From contig NC_089732.1 of assembly GCF_035083965.1 (NCBI RefSeq), positions 1,160,883 through 1,224,882 of the forward strand: 64,000 nt of DNA. Direction: 5' to 3'. Both the position numbers and the translations under genes were made by a program. Below the pieces are notes generated by a model, which worked only from the letters and a program-made list of their open reading frames with translations, was not told the origin of the DNA and ran no database searches. The stretch comes from Branchiostoma lanceolatum. Lineage: Eukaryota > Chordata > Leptocardii > Amphioxiformes > Branchiostomatidae. Each line of letters starts with the position of its first letter. Positions within the stretch are counted from its first letter, which is position 1. Positions 51,903 to 64,000 of the stretch are shown here, piece by piece.

Positions 51903-54848
51903 GAAAGTTGAACATTCGATTACAGTTTCTGACGAGTGACTCAATCGCTTAAGAACTCCCCACAGGCCACATGTCACCCTGATGTGTTCCCGCCCTTCCT
52001 TTCAACAGTAACTGTTTGTTTTCCTGGAGCACAATAATCCAGCAGACATTGCTGGTCACACCTTCCTACCAGGTGGTGTGGAATATCCCACCCATACCAA
52101 TAGGTCTAATATGTCTTCAATGAGGAAAAGAAAGGGCTGTTTATGGCTTCTTCACTCCTAATCAAGAGTTTATATCACTAGCAACAGTCAGATGACAAAC
52201 AAAGAAAGGTAAAGGAAGCTTGACACAATTTTTTATTAATCAAACAAGAAAACAAGACAATAAAATACATGAAGATACCCTCTTCTGTTTCTCACATACT
52301 CATTAATACTGTATAGGCTCCTGGGAGAAGGTTGTGACAGCCATGAGAAGCTGTGAATGTAAAATTTGGCCCAGCCAGTCAACAGTGTTGATTACATGTA
52401 CGTATTTTTTCAACCAATGACAAGTAACCCTACCAAACTGCTACATTGACCTAGAAAAGCACTTGGTAATGACGTATATCATGTTCAACTTGAGTTCCTT
52501 TGTTGTCTGTCATGTACCTTGTTTGCAATAGATGTCTTTTACCATGCTACGTTATTCTAGAAACGAAGGTCCTAATCCCAATCTGGGGCAAGGTGGAGGT
52601 CCAGGTAGTCTGTATAACGCAAACTCCAGCTTTCCGGGGGGGGGGGGGGGGGGGGGGTGTTGGTCTCTCCCCTACCCGCGGAGGTGGTTACAGGGCTGCG
52701 AGCGGTCACAAGAGGCTTGATTGAATTCAGGCTAGAGGTCCAGGCAAAACTTGGAAAATGTCACGGAAATAAGGACATTTTCCAGGAGATCGTACTACAG
52801 CTAGGCCAATATACAAAAGCCATTGTCGTTCACCCCTTCTTTCAATCATAGCATGTCGATTGTGTTCCCTTCCACGGCTACAGAACATTCTCCAAAGATA
52901 CAAAAATTGGTGTATTCCCGCCATTTTGTAGTTGTTGTATAGAGGCCATGCCGAATCTTTGACCTCAACATATAACCTATAACGAGAAACGCAGCGTGCT
53001 TCCATCGTACTCGGGTGACAGTGTACTTTAATCCACTTGGCGAAAAGCAGTATGAACGCAAAAATCAATTGTGATCGAATCGATTCAATCGCGATTATAC
53101 TTACTTTTTGAGTGTGAATGGGGTCTTAATTTTCTGTTCTGCAACATTGTTGACAACCTGATAAAGATTTTGTAAATTTGACATTTTTGTCTGTCAGAAC
53201 ACCAGTGTCAGAAGGAAAGACACTGAATGGAGCCTTCTAGTTGGTAATGTGTAATATATCATGAGTTGGGTGATGGGCTACGTCTTTAGGAGTGAGGGGA
53301 CAGATGACAATTCTACAGATTTAAATACATTTAGGTGGAAGAAACAACTACTACTACTAGACTCTTTCTCATTGCATTGTAGTTTTTGGAACTTCATGTG
53401 ATAAATAGCTCACGATTGAGTAGTTTTAACTGGATTGCTATACTTGTTTTAATTCAAACGCAATTTCACTTACAGCTAGATGTGCAATAGTTAATTGTGA
53501 CAGCCTTGGTCATCCTGAGTTACATACCAGGCTGCTGCAGCTGTTGCCACAGGAAGGGCAGTTATACTATCATACAGAACTGATACAGATTCTGCATGAT
53601 GATTGTGACTGCATTGATTAAACAGTGTAATGTTTGGGCATGTGAAAGGAATACGGATTTGTCCAAACATTATTTTAGTTTCAAATCTGAAAGACACTCT
53701 GCCCTGTGGTTGAATTCTGCAAGTCTAACTGGAAGGAAGAAGCACTACCAGGAGGCTGCATGTGCATGTATGACAAATTTCATTTGTCTCAATTATATGC
53801 TAGATTACAGTGTGTACCTTGCTAATCCTTTGGAGGCCCTCTCACCCCAGTTTGTTATGATAAGGCAATCCCACCAGGCCCTCTGGACTGGCTGACAGGA
53901 GATACTAGTGGCCACATGTAGACCAGTTACACATGCTGTTAGAGGACACTTTTTTAATTGGATAAGGTCAGGCATGACAGGTCAGGACTACAATCACAGG
54001 AGTCAGTATAGAAATCTAGCATCCATGTCATTTATCTACAAGAACTAACATACTAACATTTTATATGTACTGTAGTTGATCAAAGACTTCTCATGAGACC
54101 GCAGATTACTGGACAGGTCCAGGACTTGGGACATTTGTGATGTACTACTGACAGCATGACTATGTATATATATAACGTTATGTACATAATTTTTATATAT
54201 TTGCACAGTAAACTGTTAACAAGTTTCTTTCAAAGCATAGAAAACATCTTGAATGTAGATAGGGTATGTAGAGAGAACTGATCCATTGGCAGTCATCTAT
54301 TTTTTAAATCTTATGCCATGATTAAAGATTTAATGTAAGAAAAGAAGGGTAGAAAACTATATTGAAAAATAAATGTATCATGGGAGGGCTTGAACCTTCA
54401 TCCTATCACCCCAACCTGCTCCTGCCACTTGTTTTTTTTTTCATTACAATTTGTACATGTGCATCATCTGATCTGCCTAAAACACACCATGTTTTTAAAG
54501 TAATTCTGAGGGACTGAAAACAACAGTACTGATTCTAGCCTGAGAGTGAGATAACATCTGGTTGACCTTTTGGTCACCTTTCCCTTGCCAGGGACATTCT
54601 GGACCAAGTGGCTTATCCCTTGTGGGTAACGTTACATGTAGTGTACAGATGGTGCCCAGATATCAGAAATCATTCAGAGTGGGGAACTAAGGAGTTACTT
54701 AAAGTTTGTATTTTTTAGGTTAGGTTGTTGTTGTTGTTGTTGTCCTTGTTTAACGTCTATTATATCGCTAGACGTGGTCTCCGTTACGCTTGGTTCATAC
54801 GAGGCTGTTGTCTCTCTAGGTGTTTAACTCTTGGTGGCTGATCAGGTT
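51903..54848. other. Intergenic or long-intron DNA, no gene seen
   Basis: Includes a run of 22 G at 52636-52657 and a CCGCCATTTTG motif (YY1-like) at about 52916. No frame looked like a conserved protein. The missing 5' exons of the MYSM1-type gene could lie here but were not recognised. Confidence 0.4.
52636..52657. repeat. Poly-G run (22)
   Basis: Uninterrupted G homopolymer; its length in the assembly may be unreliable. Confidence 0.9.
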
Positions 54849-54935
54849 GTAACAGTGGGGATCAGGATCAACCTCCACTAAACTGACCAGTATAACCAGC
54901 CTTTTAGCCTAATGGTTGGCCCACACCTATGTATT
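54849..54935 (+). mobile_element. Fragment of tRNA-derived SINE
   Basis: GTAACAGTGGGGATCAGG, AACTGACCAGTATAACCAG and the A-box-like TTTTAGCCTAATGGTTGG. Diverged and cut off before the B box. Confidence 0.65.
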
Positions 54936-55358
54936 TTCTTGGTTAACGGATTAAAAAAAGTTGTTGAAAAAATGCTAGATTGGAAAAACAACATGAAAAC
55001 AGAATCTCAGAGGAATGTTTTTCTTTGGTGCAAACAGTTTCAGGGTGTGAACAGGGTCTGAGGTGCAAGTTTTTACCCCAGCCTTCTGTTTTCATTATTT
55101 TTTTTTGGCAAAATGTTTTTTTTTACATAAAAATCCGTTAACCAATTAATTAAATTGCTGTGGCCTTAGAGCCTTAAATTCCAGGAGCAGCGTACTTGCC
55201 CCTTTGGGTTTTTACAAGGTCTTAATTCCCTATACCCTTTCAAGCCAAGCTGTATTTGTGCATCAGCAAGCAATGATAAGTCTTACTAGGAACATTTTGG
55301 ATTGACTTTTCCTTCTTTCTTTGCTACCTTCCGAGTGCTACATGACATTGTATAACTA

Positions 55359-55626
55359 TAACAGTGGGGGTTCAAGCGCCTCCAACTGACCAGTCTAACT
55401 GGTCGCGACCTTTTAGCCTGATGGTTAAGGCGTGCGTGCCTGTGATCTGGGCTGCCAGTTTCGACGTGGGTTCGGATCTCGGTTGGGATCACTTGTTTCT
55501 ACTTGTTCCTTTGATTTGTTTCACTCAGTTCCCACACCGACCCTGTGAGCCTGGCAAACGTGTGCCACACAGGGATATGGAACTCGGAGACTCGGGACGA
55601 GTCTAGAATGAAAAGGGGGAGTAGTG
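55359..55626 (+). mobile_element. tRNA-derived SINE, copy 1
   Basis: Begins TAACAGTGGGGGTTCAAGC. A-box-like TTTTAGCCTGATGGTTAAGG and B-box-like GGGTTCGGATCTCGG mark an internal RNA polymerase III promoter. A GACCAGTCTAACTGGTC hairpin precedes the A box. Not a functional tRNA: the cloverleaf is not conserved. Confidence 0.75.
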
Positions 55627-55792
55627 TAACAGTGGGGGTTCAAGCGCCTCCAACTGACCAGTCTAACTGGTCGCGACCTTTTAGCCTAGTGGTTAAGGTG
55701 TGGTTGCCTGTGATCTGGGCTGCCAGTTTTGGTGTGGGTTCGAATCTCGGTTGGGATCACTTGTTTCTACTCGCTCCTTTGATTTGTTTCAC
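55627..55792 (+). mobile_element. tRNA-derived SINE, copy 2
   Basis: A direct repeat of copy 1 starting immediately after it. TAGCCTAGTGG (A box) and GGTTCGAATCTCGG (B box) are closer to tRNA consensus than in copy 1. The copy ends after GATTTGTTTCAC. Confidence 0.8.
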
Positions 55793-55799
55793 ATGTACA

Positions 55800-58700
55800 T
55801 GTATGTAGCCAGTTGAAAAGTAGAATGACCATTGACCAATCTTACACAGTAACTGGCATGTTGACACAAAGTTCTCTTTCTCTCACTACACAGGTAAAAG
55901 GAGGGCGGGATTCCATCAATTTGATTTTCAGCTTTTTTCACAAGCCAAATTCTGCCTTTCATCTAGAAACATCCCTCTCCTTGGCCATAGCTTGCCCAGA
56001 CAAACTGAAAGCGCATTAAATATCTCTCTAAGTCTATTGTATTCCTGTGACCTATACTTAGGGTTAGAGTAGGCTTGATAGTGGGTGCAGTGTGAGTGTA
56101 TTGTCAACTTTGGGAATCAAACAGAACTGAAGGGAAATGGGAAGGTTCACCGTTGCTAGAGAATTAACCGAGGAGGGGGAGGAAGAGTTATGCACACAGC
56201 AGATGTTCTCACAATCAGTAGCAGACTGAAAACTTTGTTAGATAAGTTTGTTGAAGGCCTATAGGGTGGATGCCAGGGCTGCTACTCCTCTGACATTTAT
56301 ATGAGATACATGTACATGTAGAAGAAAAGAGTGGGGACATAGCAATACTCAAATTAGGCCCTGTTCATTATTCAAAATGTAAAATGGTTCGCCCCATTTA
56401 TGATTCAAAAAGTAAAAAAGCTCAAACTGTTTTGGCAACATATATCAAAATATTTGTGAACATGAATGCTCCGAAACCGTTTCGTTCCGTTTTATTGACC
56501 ACCAACTCGAGTTCTAACTGGTCATCTAAGGAAACCCCCGGAGTCCTGATATTCTGGGAAATCAGGAGATCCAGAGGAAACTTGATGGTGTATATCAGAA
56601 CCAGAAGGTGTACGAAGACATTTCAAAGGCCATGAGGGAACGCAGCTTCAACAACCATTCAGTGCCAATAGAAGACAACTATCATACAACTCTTGGTTAG
56701 CACAGAAAAGTGAAAGTTTTAAGCTGTCGATTGGATGTTTTGGCCACGTTTTTGAATTATAAAATCTTGTTACAGTCACCAATTCGAGGCAGCGCAGGAT
56801 CACAACAGACTTAACACAAAATGTAAACTGTTTCAGATTGGATTTTAGCCAAAACAAATAAAACCGTTTTGATTTTTTATCATTAACGGGGCCTTAGTGT
56901 TATGAGTCCTTTTGCATACAATCCCTGCACTAAGTTTCCCTCAAATATGGAAAAGGATCTAGCGCTATCCTCTATGAATCAGCTGTATTTGTTGTAAAAG
57001 TATTTAGGATGGAAATTGTCTGGAAAAGACAGGAAAGCTTTACTCACACAACAAGAGTACAGCAATTTTTTGTAGGGTCAACTCGGAGTAGACAAATCGT
57101 AAAAAAAGTGCAATATCTGCAAAACATACTAATTTAAACTTTTGAAAAAAACACTGAGCTTGAACCAACCCCTCACATCTGTTTGGAGATTACCAGGGGG
57201 TCTCTGTGAAACTGCCTTTTCCAGAAACTTGCTCTCAAGCTAGGGCTACCATCTGGTGGGCAGTAACAGCTACAGTTCAAGCATGACCAATCAGAAACAG
57301 CCAAATGCCTCAGACCTCAGTACATGCCTGGCAGCATGTATATGATGGCATATGCTTTGTAGTAATAGCTTAAACGGTACAGAAATCTTTCTATAGTGCA
57401 ATTTCTTCTGACATGGCTAAATTTTGCAAATTGGACATTAAAAAAAAGGATCATCATTCTGATGTTTTCAATATGACTGGATCACAGGGGATTCCAATGG
57501 AAGGCCATGCAGAAAGAAGATACTGCTTGACCCCTTGCCCCCTGGCACAGACTCGTAGTGGACCTATGTATGTGCAAGTTCCCTTGAGGTTTGTGGAAAA
57601 AGCCAGCACACACTGGACACATACCAGCCTGTATGTGGATGCACCTCTGAATGCTTTTGAGTTGTAAAGAACCCTTTTACCTTTATAAAGCATTTAAAAC
57701 TCATTGGATAAAATGATTTTTGCTGTACAATTAATCTAAATGTTAAGATGACTGAATGGGGAGTCACTTAAAATGAGATTAATACACAAATACTCATGTA
57801 CAAATCAAGCTAGAAAGATTGGAAATGGTAAACAACAGTCGTAGTGAGTGTGAAATGTTAAAGTTAAAGACATTGGGACTTGGAGCTACAATTGAGGCAT
57901 AAACTTAATATAATGAATGAAGATGCCAATGGATAGTTTTTCTCACCCTATTTCTAAGGCAGTATTGTGTAGTAAGTCTGCAGAACATCACAACTGTCCC
58001 AAGTCCTGTTCACAGTTTCATGGAAAGTCTATGACCAACTGCACATGTAAGAGGTTATAGAGAAATGATGGGGATGCTGAGAAATCTCAGGCCACTGCAG
58101 TCCTGATTAGTCCTGCTGTTTGGAATCCTTTACTCAGATGTAGTGTAAATAGTGGCACATGTGGGCCTCCTTGTCACAGGCTCATTAGTCATGCCTCCTT
58201 ATCTTTAGATAAATAGAGGTGGTTCACTGACTGAAACAACAGTTGCAGCTACTGGTACCACTAGTCAGTTGACACTTAATGATTTATCCATGGGCATGCC
58301 TCAGCATGATAGCTATAATAGCCAACTGATAGCTAAAAATGTTGTCCTTACAATCAAATCTTTCCCCTATTCTATTTGATTAATGGTACATGTACAATGT
58401 ACCGTGAATGATGAAACTCCATGCTTCAAACTTTTGGCAAACCTCATTGTTTCAGAAAGTGCGAGGCCCCCTCTTATCTTGTACATAATGTACTGGCCAT
58501 GACTGAACTGCAACCATTCAATACATGTAGGTACAGGCTATGCCCGGACAGAGGTATGTAGAGAAAGAAAGAACATAAAAAAGAGGACAGAGGAAAGAGT
58601 AGAGATCACCCGGTGGTTCTAAAGCATGATGTTAGTTAACTTAGTATTTCCACGAACCGATGTGCACCACCTTCCAACCTGGTCATGCATCGCTTCAGCA

Positions 58701-61020
58701 GGGGGCATGACGGTTCCTCTGTGTAATACACTGTAAAGAGAAACTGACTTGGTGGTAGTAATAGGGTCAAATGCTAATAACATGCTAATAAGCCCGCAGT
58801 AGCAATAGAAACATGTTTTTCCTCATTCTGAATCATTTGTGCCATTGTTACTGAATGTCGTTGCATGCTGCAAGTGCAATGGCCTACCACCAGTGACTGT
58901 TTCTTTGGTGTTCTATGCCGGGCGAGGACAAATGCCGGGTTCAAACCTGGGCATTGCCCGTCCCTGTATATTTGCCTCATCCCCCTTCTTTGTTGGACAT
59001 GTACGCTGCGTCTCCTAAGCAGGAAAAACGCGGGTAGCAAGATTTGAATATATGAACAAGCGGCTCTTCTCCTGTTATTTCAACTGTAAATGACTACTGT
59101 AATATCCTGCTACTGTAATATCCTGCGCCAATGGTGGCCTGCTGCGGTTCCGCCCGTGTATCTAAAACTCTAAAGACATCCGTCGCATGACAGTATACCG
59201 TCACCAGCTTAAAGCAGGCCTTTTAAACATGGCAAAGTCTAAATTTGAAATTTGTTCCTCGATCAGTCTTTGAGCCAAGACATGAGTCTTAGTGGGTGTT
59301 TATCTAGTTTCTACCAGACTAACTACGCCAGGGTTTCACTTGAAATGTGATCTTACGGACTGACCCTACTGGCTGATTATTCCTTTTTCTGCCGAATTCT
59401 ATGATTCATGTGCCCGTAAGAGGGCCTGCTGGAGACTAATGTTTATCTATCATAAGGCCACAACAATTTTGTTTTTTGCTTCTCTGACAACAGAGAAACA
59501 CAGGTGATGGGGCGAAAAATGATGAAATTATAAATTCTTTTTGAAAATACAGGGTCAAGCTACAGGCTTACATAACATAAAAAACAAGAGAGAATTATTC
59601 AGTTTTCAGCTTTTCATGGCACATTTGCTGCAATGTGAATCCCTTCCTATATTTCTAGTACTACAATAATTTTTGATGTTCACTACTGACTTTGCCAATA
59701 TTATTACTTTCTTTTCTTTAGTAAACAGAAAAAAGGATTGAAATACACTTTCTTGCATAATGACTGAAAAATTACAATGGAGTATTGTTGATCCAAACTA
59801 AACATACTTTTTATGATGCTGTCACAAAAGTCATGCATTTATCATTGACATAGTGGTAAAATCTGTCTTTAATTGATCAAAAAACAAAAATGATGTAGTC
59901 TCAATCCCCAAAGGTTCCCCCGGCCAGCAGATATCAACAAATTATCTCAGTTCACTTGGATTGTGCAATACTTTAAAATACTTTTTTTTCAATACCCTAT
60001 CCCATCCAATCTGCAGTCGATGATCAATAAGTTGGCTGGCGACAAGTGGCTGATGTTAAAAACGGGTTTCCGTGCACAACGACCATCGAATTCCATCAAA
60101 ATCTTATGCTGATTGAGCAAACAGTAAAGTGTTTTCGTTTATGTCAACTTTGTTGAAATTGTTGAAAAAATGTGGAGTTATATGTAAATTTTGAGTATCA
60201 CACCATGGTTGACATCACAGTCGCATGTTTTTCCTGCTTCTTTCAAAATGAGTATATGTATTTACCAATACTGTCTCTAAATCATAGAATAGTTGACAGT
60301 GACCTGCTAGCTCTGAAAGTTACATATTCAAGTCTGCAGCTGGATACATACACAATGTCATGTACATTCTAGATATACTCCTGTAGACCCTATCTAGGAC
60401 TTTGCAATGATGCATAAAGACCCAATTCGCCTACATTGTAGATTGTATAGTCCCTGTGGAGGTGTGGACCCTGTGCAGGTCTGGGTGGACATACATTGTT
60501 TATGTCTGGATAGACAAATGAGATAGGAATTCTTGTTTTTAGTTGAGATATGTGTTCAGTGAATGTTTTTTTGTCATTGACAATGTTACGTGTGGAAGTA
60601 AGTAGTTTAGCCTTTCAACTATGAAATACTTTTTACATTAAACCTTTGATAAGTTTGAATTCATTCAATCAGTCTAGTTTGATCAGATTTTATAACCTGC
60701 TATCAATGACAGATACCAGACATACATGTATGTAGCTTGGCCATCGTTTAGGGGTTGTTCCCACTTTTGGGTTGACAGACAAGTTATCTTAGCTTCTGAC
60801 ATGTTCAAATAGAAGCATATACTCATGCAGGCAGCAATCATGGCAGAAGGAAGTGTTTGTGTTCTTTGCGAAAGTTTTTTCGCAGTGTCTGGATACAATA
60901 CAATGTAAATCCCTTTGAAATTATGGCTAACAGAATTAATAGCATTAAAGGGTTTCACATTTCCCCCCAGAATTCTTGTGCATTCAGTACTTGAGCCACT
61001 CATCACAAGTTGTAATCAAA
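55800..61020. other. Intergenic, no gene seen
   Basis: AT-rich DNA with scattered TACATGTAC-type motifs and no coding frame that I can support. Confidence 0.4.
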
Positions 61021-62722
61021 AGTTTGGCAGATGTGGTCCAGGTTAACAGGGTTCTGGGTTCTATTGTTTTCATAATGGTAATTATTACGAAATGGCAATT
61101 TAAAGTACTTTGTGATGTAATATACATGTAATGTTGGGTAACATAAATTCGGGATTTTTCTGATAATGATTGACTGAAATCAATCTAGCAGAACAATAAA
61201 CCATCCTTTTTTTCTATTATTCTGTCAGTATCATGTACTATCTTTGCACTAATCATATATATGGTAGATTTTGTCTCTAGTCATGCTGACACCATAATAT
61301 TTCAACTTGAAACTACCGTCCGCCGCACGCACAATGACGGTGCTGTCGGACAGGTGTGAACATTAATTCGGGAGAGAAGATTCGTCTTGAATATCTTACC
61401 GCTAATTACATTTTATACAGCAGCTATTCGTTCCATCCTTGGCTTGAGGAGAGTGCTATGGATATAGACGTGTCCAAGTAAAAAAATACACGAAAAAACT
61501 GCCGTACCGCACACATCAGGCCTACGGGAACAACCCGTGTGTTGAGTCGGTAGCTATAGAACGTCAAAGTCGACATCCACCGTCATGGCAACGTGTACAT
61601 TATTCATGGAAAGTTAGCCGGATGCCGTAGCATTGATAATACTACTATGTCCATATATTCCTTGTTGTGTTAGGAGCAAACTTTGAGGAAAATATCGTCC
61701 TCAGTCCACAATCACACGCAACATTTAGACAAAAAACTGTTCCTCACAAACCTTTGTCGTCCGCTTGACAACAGGATTCTGGGTACGGTAATGATATGGC
61801 GGCGGGAAAATACACATGCCGTAGGTTGTAGCAACAAAGAGGGGTTTTGATGATTGATCACACTTAGAGTCCAATTACAGGTCAGCAATTTTAAGAAAAT
61901 AAGTTGTCTTGTAAATGATTGTGTTTAGCAGGAAGCGGATGTGACATTTGTCTTATAAACCAGCCGACAACGATGTAGTGTGATTACCCCACGAAGCCCT
62001 CAGACTGTTCCAATAAGGGACGGAGAGTTTTTGTCCTCGTCGCCTTCTAATGCATACTTATCAAAGCTTTTCAGACAGTGTTCTGAATACGTTAGTCTGT
62101 CAAGTTTGCATTTCTACCGGTATTACTGATGTTGCATCTAGCACATATCCCTAAATACACCGTTTTCGAAAAATCCTGAATTTAAGTACCCCACGAATTT
62201 ATGTTACCCAACGTTATAGTCAACGTCCATAGAAATTACATATTGCATTAATCTGTATGGAGAATGCAAATAAGTGCATGCAGTCTGCACACGTCAAATT
62301 CCTATGCTACACATAGGTGTATGTAGTCTACACACATCATATGTAATGTACATATAGGTGTATGTAGTCTATGAACATAGAATACAGACTACATATAGGT
62401 GTGTGTAGTATACATACGTCGTGTGTAGTGTACATACGTCGTGTGTAGAGTACATACACCTATGTGTAGACTACATATAGGTGTATGTAGTCTACGCAGT
62501 CTACACATAGGCGTGTGTAATCTACACATAGGTGTGTGTAGACTACATATATGTGTATGTAGTCTACATACATCGTATGTAGAATTTCTCGTTTTAGTTG
62601 GGAATGTGTTCCAGTTAAAAATCAAATGTGGAGAAAAATCAAGAGAAAATTAAAAGCTCTGGCTCCTAGAATAAGAACAGTTGCCTCTCTGGTTTAGACT
62701 CCAATCTTCTTACACCATCCAG
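61021..62722. repeat. Inverted copy of segment B plus direct copy of segment A, second locus
   Basis: 61021-61130 and 62227-62611 are the reverse complement of 51392-51902, interrupted by the element at 61133-62212. Segment A follows in direct orientation at 62625-62722. Confidence 0.85.
61133..62212. mobile_element. 1.08-kb terminal-inverted-repeat element
   Basis: GTTGGGTAACATAAATTCG at 61133-61151 and its exact reverse complement at 62194-62212. The uninterrupted relative at 51775-51800 shows the pre-insertion state. TA lies near both ends, hinting at a TA target. No transposase frame; the interior is CpG-richer than its surroundings. Confidence 0.75.
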
Positions 62723-63355
62723 TTATAACTTGATGTCTCAAATTGAGGAGTTATGCATACAGCAAGCTCGCAGCAAGCCATAATTGCAAATGTGCCAAGA
62801 ATACCTGACGAAATAATTGGCAAGCTCGGAGAACACAGCCAGATGTCTCTCTTATTTCTATGTTTTCTTGGAAACTACAAAATGCAATCCAGCTGAATAA
62901 TAAGATTTAGTCCTCAATGTCTTTAAGGGTGTTGTTACAGCAAGATTATAGTAAGCACATTACCATGACAACGTGAATACCTGCGTCCATTTTGGATTCA
63001 TGCTAACCCTGTTGATTACTCAGCTCAGAGAGGAGGACAGTCACCTGATTGCATGAATCAAATTTCACATGCATCTGTAACCGGATACTGCAGCGTAAAC
63101 TGACACCGTTCTGTATTCTGACACCATTTATCAATAAACCTTTCATAACGCTGCAATGAAGACGATGTCCCTATTGAGCGTTGTGAAAATTCCCTGAAGT
63201 CTGATAATATAATTCTGTAATTCACCCAGACAGCCCGTAATTATTAAATGCTGCAAATTTCTGCATAGTTTACGTGTAGTAAACAACAGACTTATATACA
63301 ATACAGTATGCTTAGTAGAAGCATTCTATATAATAAATGTGTGCCATTAACATAT
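62723..63355. other. Intergenic, no gene seen
   Basis: Nothing coding or repetitive stood out. Confidence 0.4.
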
Positions 63356-64000
63356 CCAGGTATCTATGCAGGATGGTCCTCCTTCAAGGACTTACTCCCT
63401 TTTCCTTCTCCTCCCTTCAAGAAATCCAGGTCAAGACATGCTCCTAAGGTGATCAAGCATCTTGTAGATTGCACAAAATTCTCAGCAGCGAATAAAGATC
63501 AACAGAATCGACTCATCTCCTTCTTGCCTTCAAGATGAATACGAAATCCTTGCACGTACCTCAGGACAAATAGTCTTCACAAGGGTCTTCACTGTGACAG
63601 AATTCCCAATTTGCATCACATGTAATTATAGAACAGAAGACAGTCTGCTTGCCACAGGATGGGTAGGAACGCACAGATTTCTTCCTCCTTCCTTCAAGGC
63701 AAAGATGAAATCCCTGCAAGCACCTCAAGGCAACGTCTTCATGTGGTCAAGCACCTTGTAGATTTCTCCAAATTTTCCCTCTCTGTTGTCTCTGTTGGCT
63801 TCCGTAATCAAAATGCAGCTGCCTCAGGGTCTTCTTGTATTGCACAGAATTGTCCCAACATTTTCCTGATCTTGTATTCAGAGAATGCTGCCTCTGTGTT
63901 CATGTGTTTACAGAGATATGCGGAGCGTGTTGTGCTGGTTATCCACCCTTGTGAGGCCCAGTCTGGACGTTCTTTGCACCTCCCGTTAGATCAGGGCTCC
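63355..64000. repeat. Diverged tandem duplication, about 300-bp unit
   Basis: GGTGATCAAGCATCTTGTAG and CCTTGCACGTACCTCAGGAC (63450-63570) recur as GTGGTCAAGCACCTTGTAGA and CCTGCAAGCACCTCAAGGC (63710-63770), with CCTTCAAG-AAGATGAA blocks between. Non-coding as far as can be seen. Confidence 0.55.

Noticed and set aside
52727..53068. Minus-strand frame starting M-A-G-I-H-Q near a YY1-like motif
   Set aside because: No recognisable domain and no splice partner in frame with the MYSM1-type exons. The CCGCCATTTTG motif alone does not support a gene start.
55420..55750. Functional tRNA genes
   Set aside because: A and B boxes are present, but the acceptor and anticodon stems do not form a clean cloverleaf and the units are embedded in a longer repeated sequence, so they are SINEs.

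Overview
The window is animal nuclear DNA, most likely from amphioxus (Branchiostoma). The grounds are intron-rich gene structure, dense inverted-repeat and SINE-like repeats, and a large tandem family of single-coding-exon leucine-rich-repeat (LRR) and LRR-Ig membrane receptors of the kind expanded in amphioxus. The species call is inference.

Left part (1 to about 34,000). A tandem array of LRR receptor genes, all on the + strand. From left to right: the 3' end of an LRR-only gene (1-219); an LRR-Ig-Ig receptor with a long cytoplasmic tail (1926-4493); an LRR-Ig-Ig receptor whose tail is cut by frameshifts (6287-8032, dead tail to 8421); an LRR-only gene (9968-11104); a 19-repeat LRR-only gene (14674-16446); an LRR-Ig receptor (19183-21057); an LRR receptor that has lost its Ig domain (24549-25952); a truncated LRR-only pseudogene (26050-26579); and an LRR-Ig receptor (29727-31406). 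Each intact coding region is one uninterrupted exon, preceded by one or two conserved non-coding exons with good splice sites. From about 17,000 on, the array is built of repeating 5 to 6 kb units. The last unit keeps only its upstream block and first non-coding exon (33868-34058).

Two receptor designs sit side by side and share signal peptide, LRRNT, LRR and LRRCT modules. One has Ig domains, a transmembrane helix and a tyrosine- and proline-rich tail. The other ends right after its hydrophobic C-terminal segment and may be GPI-anchored. In all four LRR-only members a TAG stop lies where the receptors have the TGG codon that closes the membrane helix. The array looks like a modular birth-and-death family of immune-type recognition proteins.

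Middle part (about 34,000-40,478). No gene that I can support; several hairpin or foldback repeats and one weak exon-like candidate.

Right part (40,479-64,000). A minus-strand gene, tail-to-tail with the array, encodes the C-terminal 374 residues of a MYSM1-type histone H2A deubiquitinase. It has thirteen in-frame exons with consensus splice sites and a complete JAMM metalloprotease motif. The SANT and SWIRM exons expected upstream were not found. Three of its splice junctions have been copied into local tandem repeats. Upstream lie two diverged tandem arrays, tRNA-derived SINEs, a roughly 500-bp inverted duplication enclosing about 9 kb, and a 1.08-kb terminal-inverted-repeat element.
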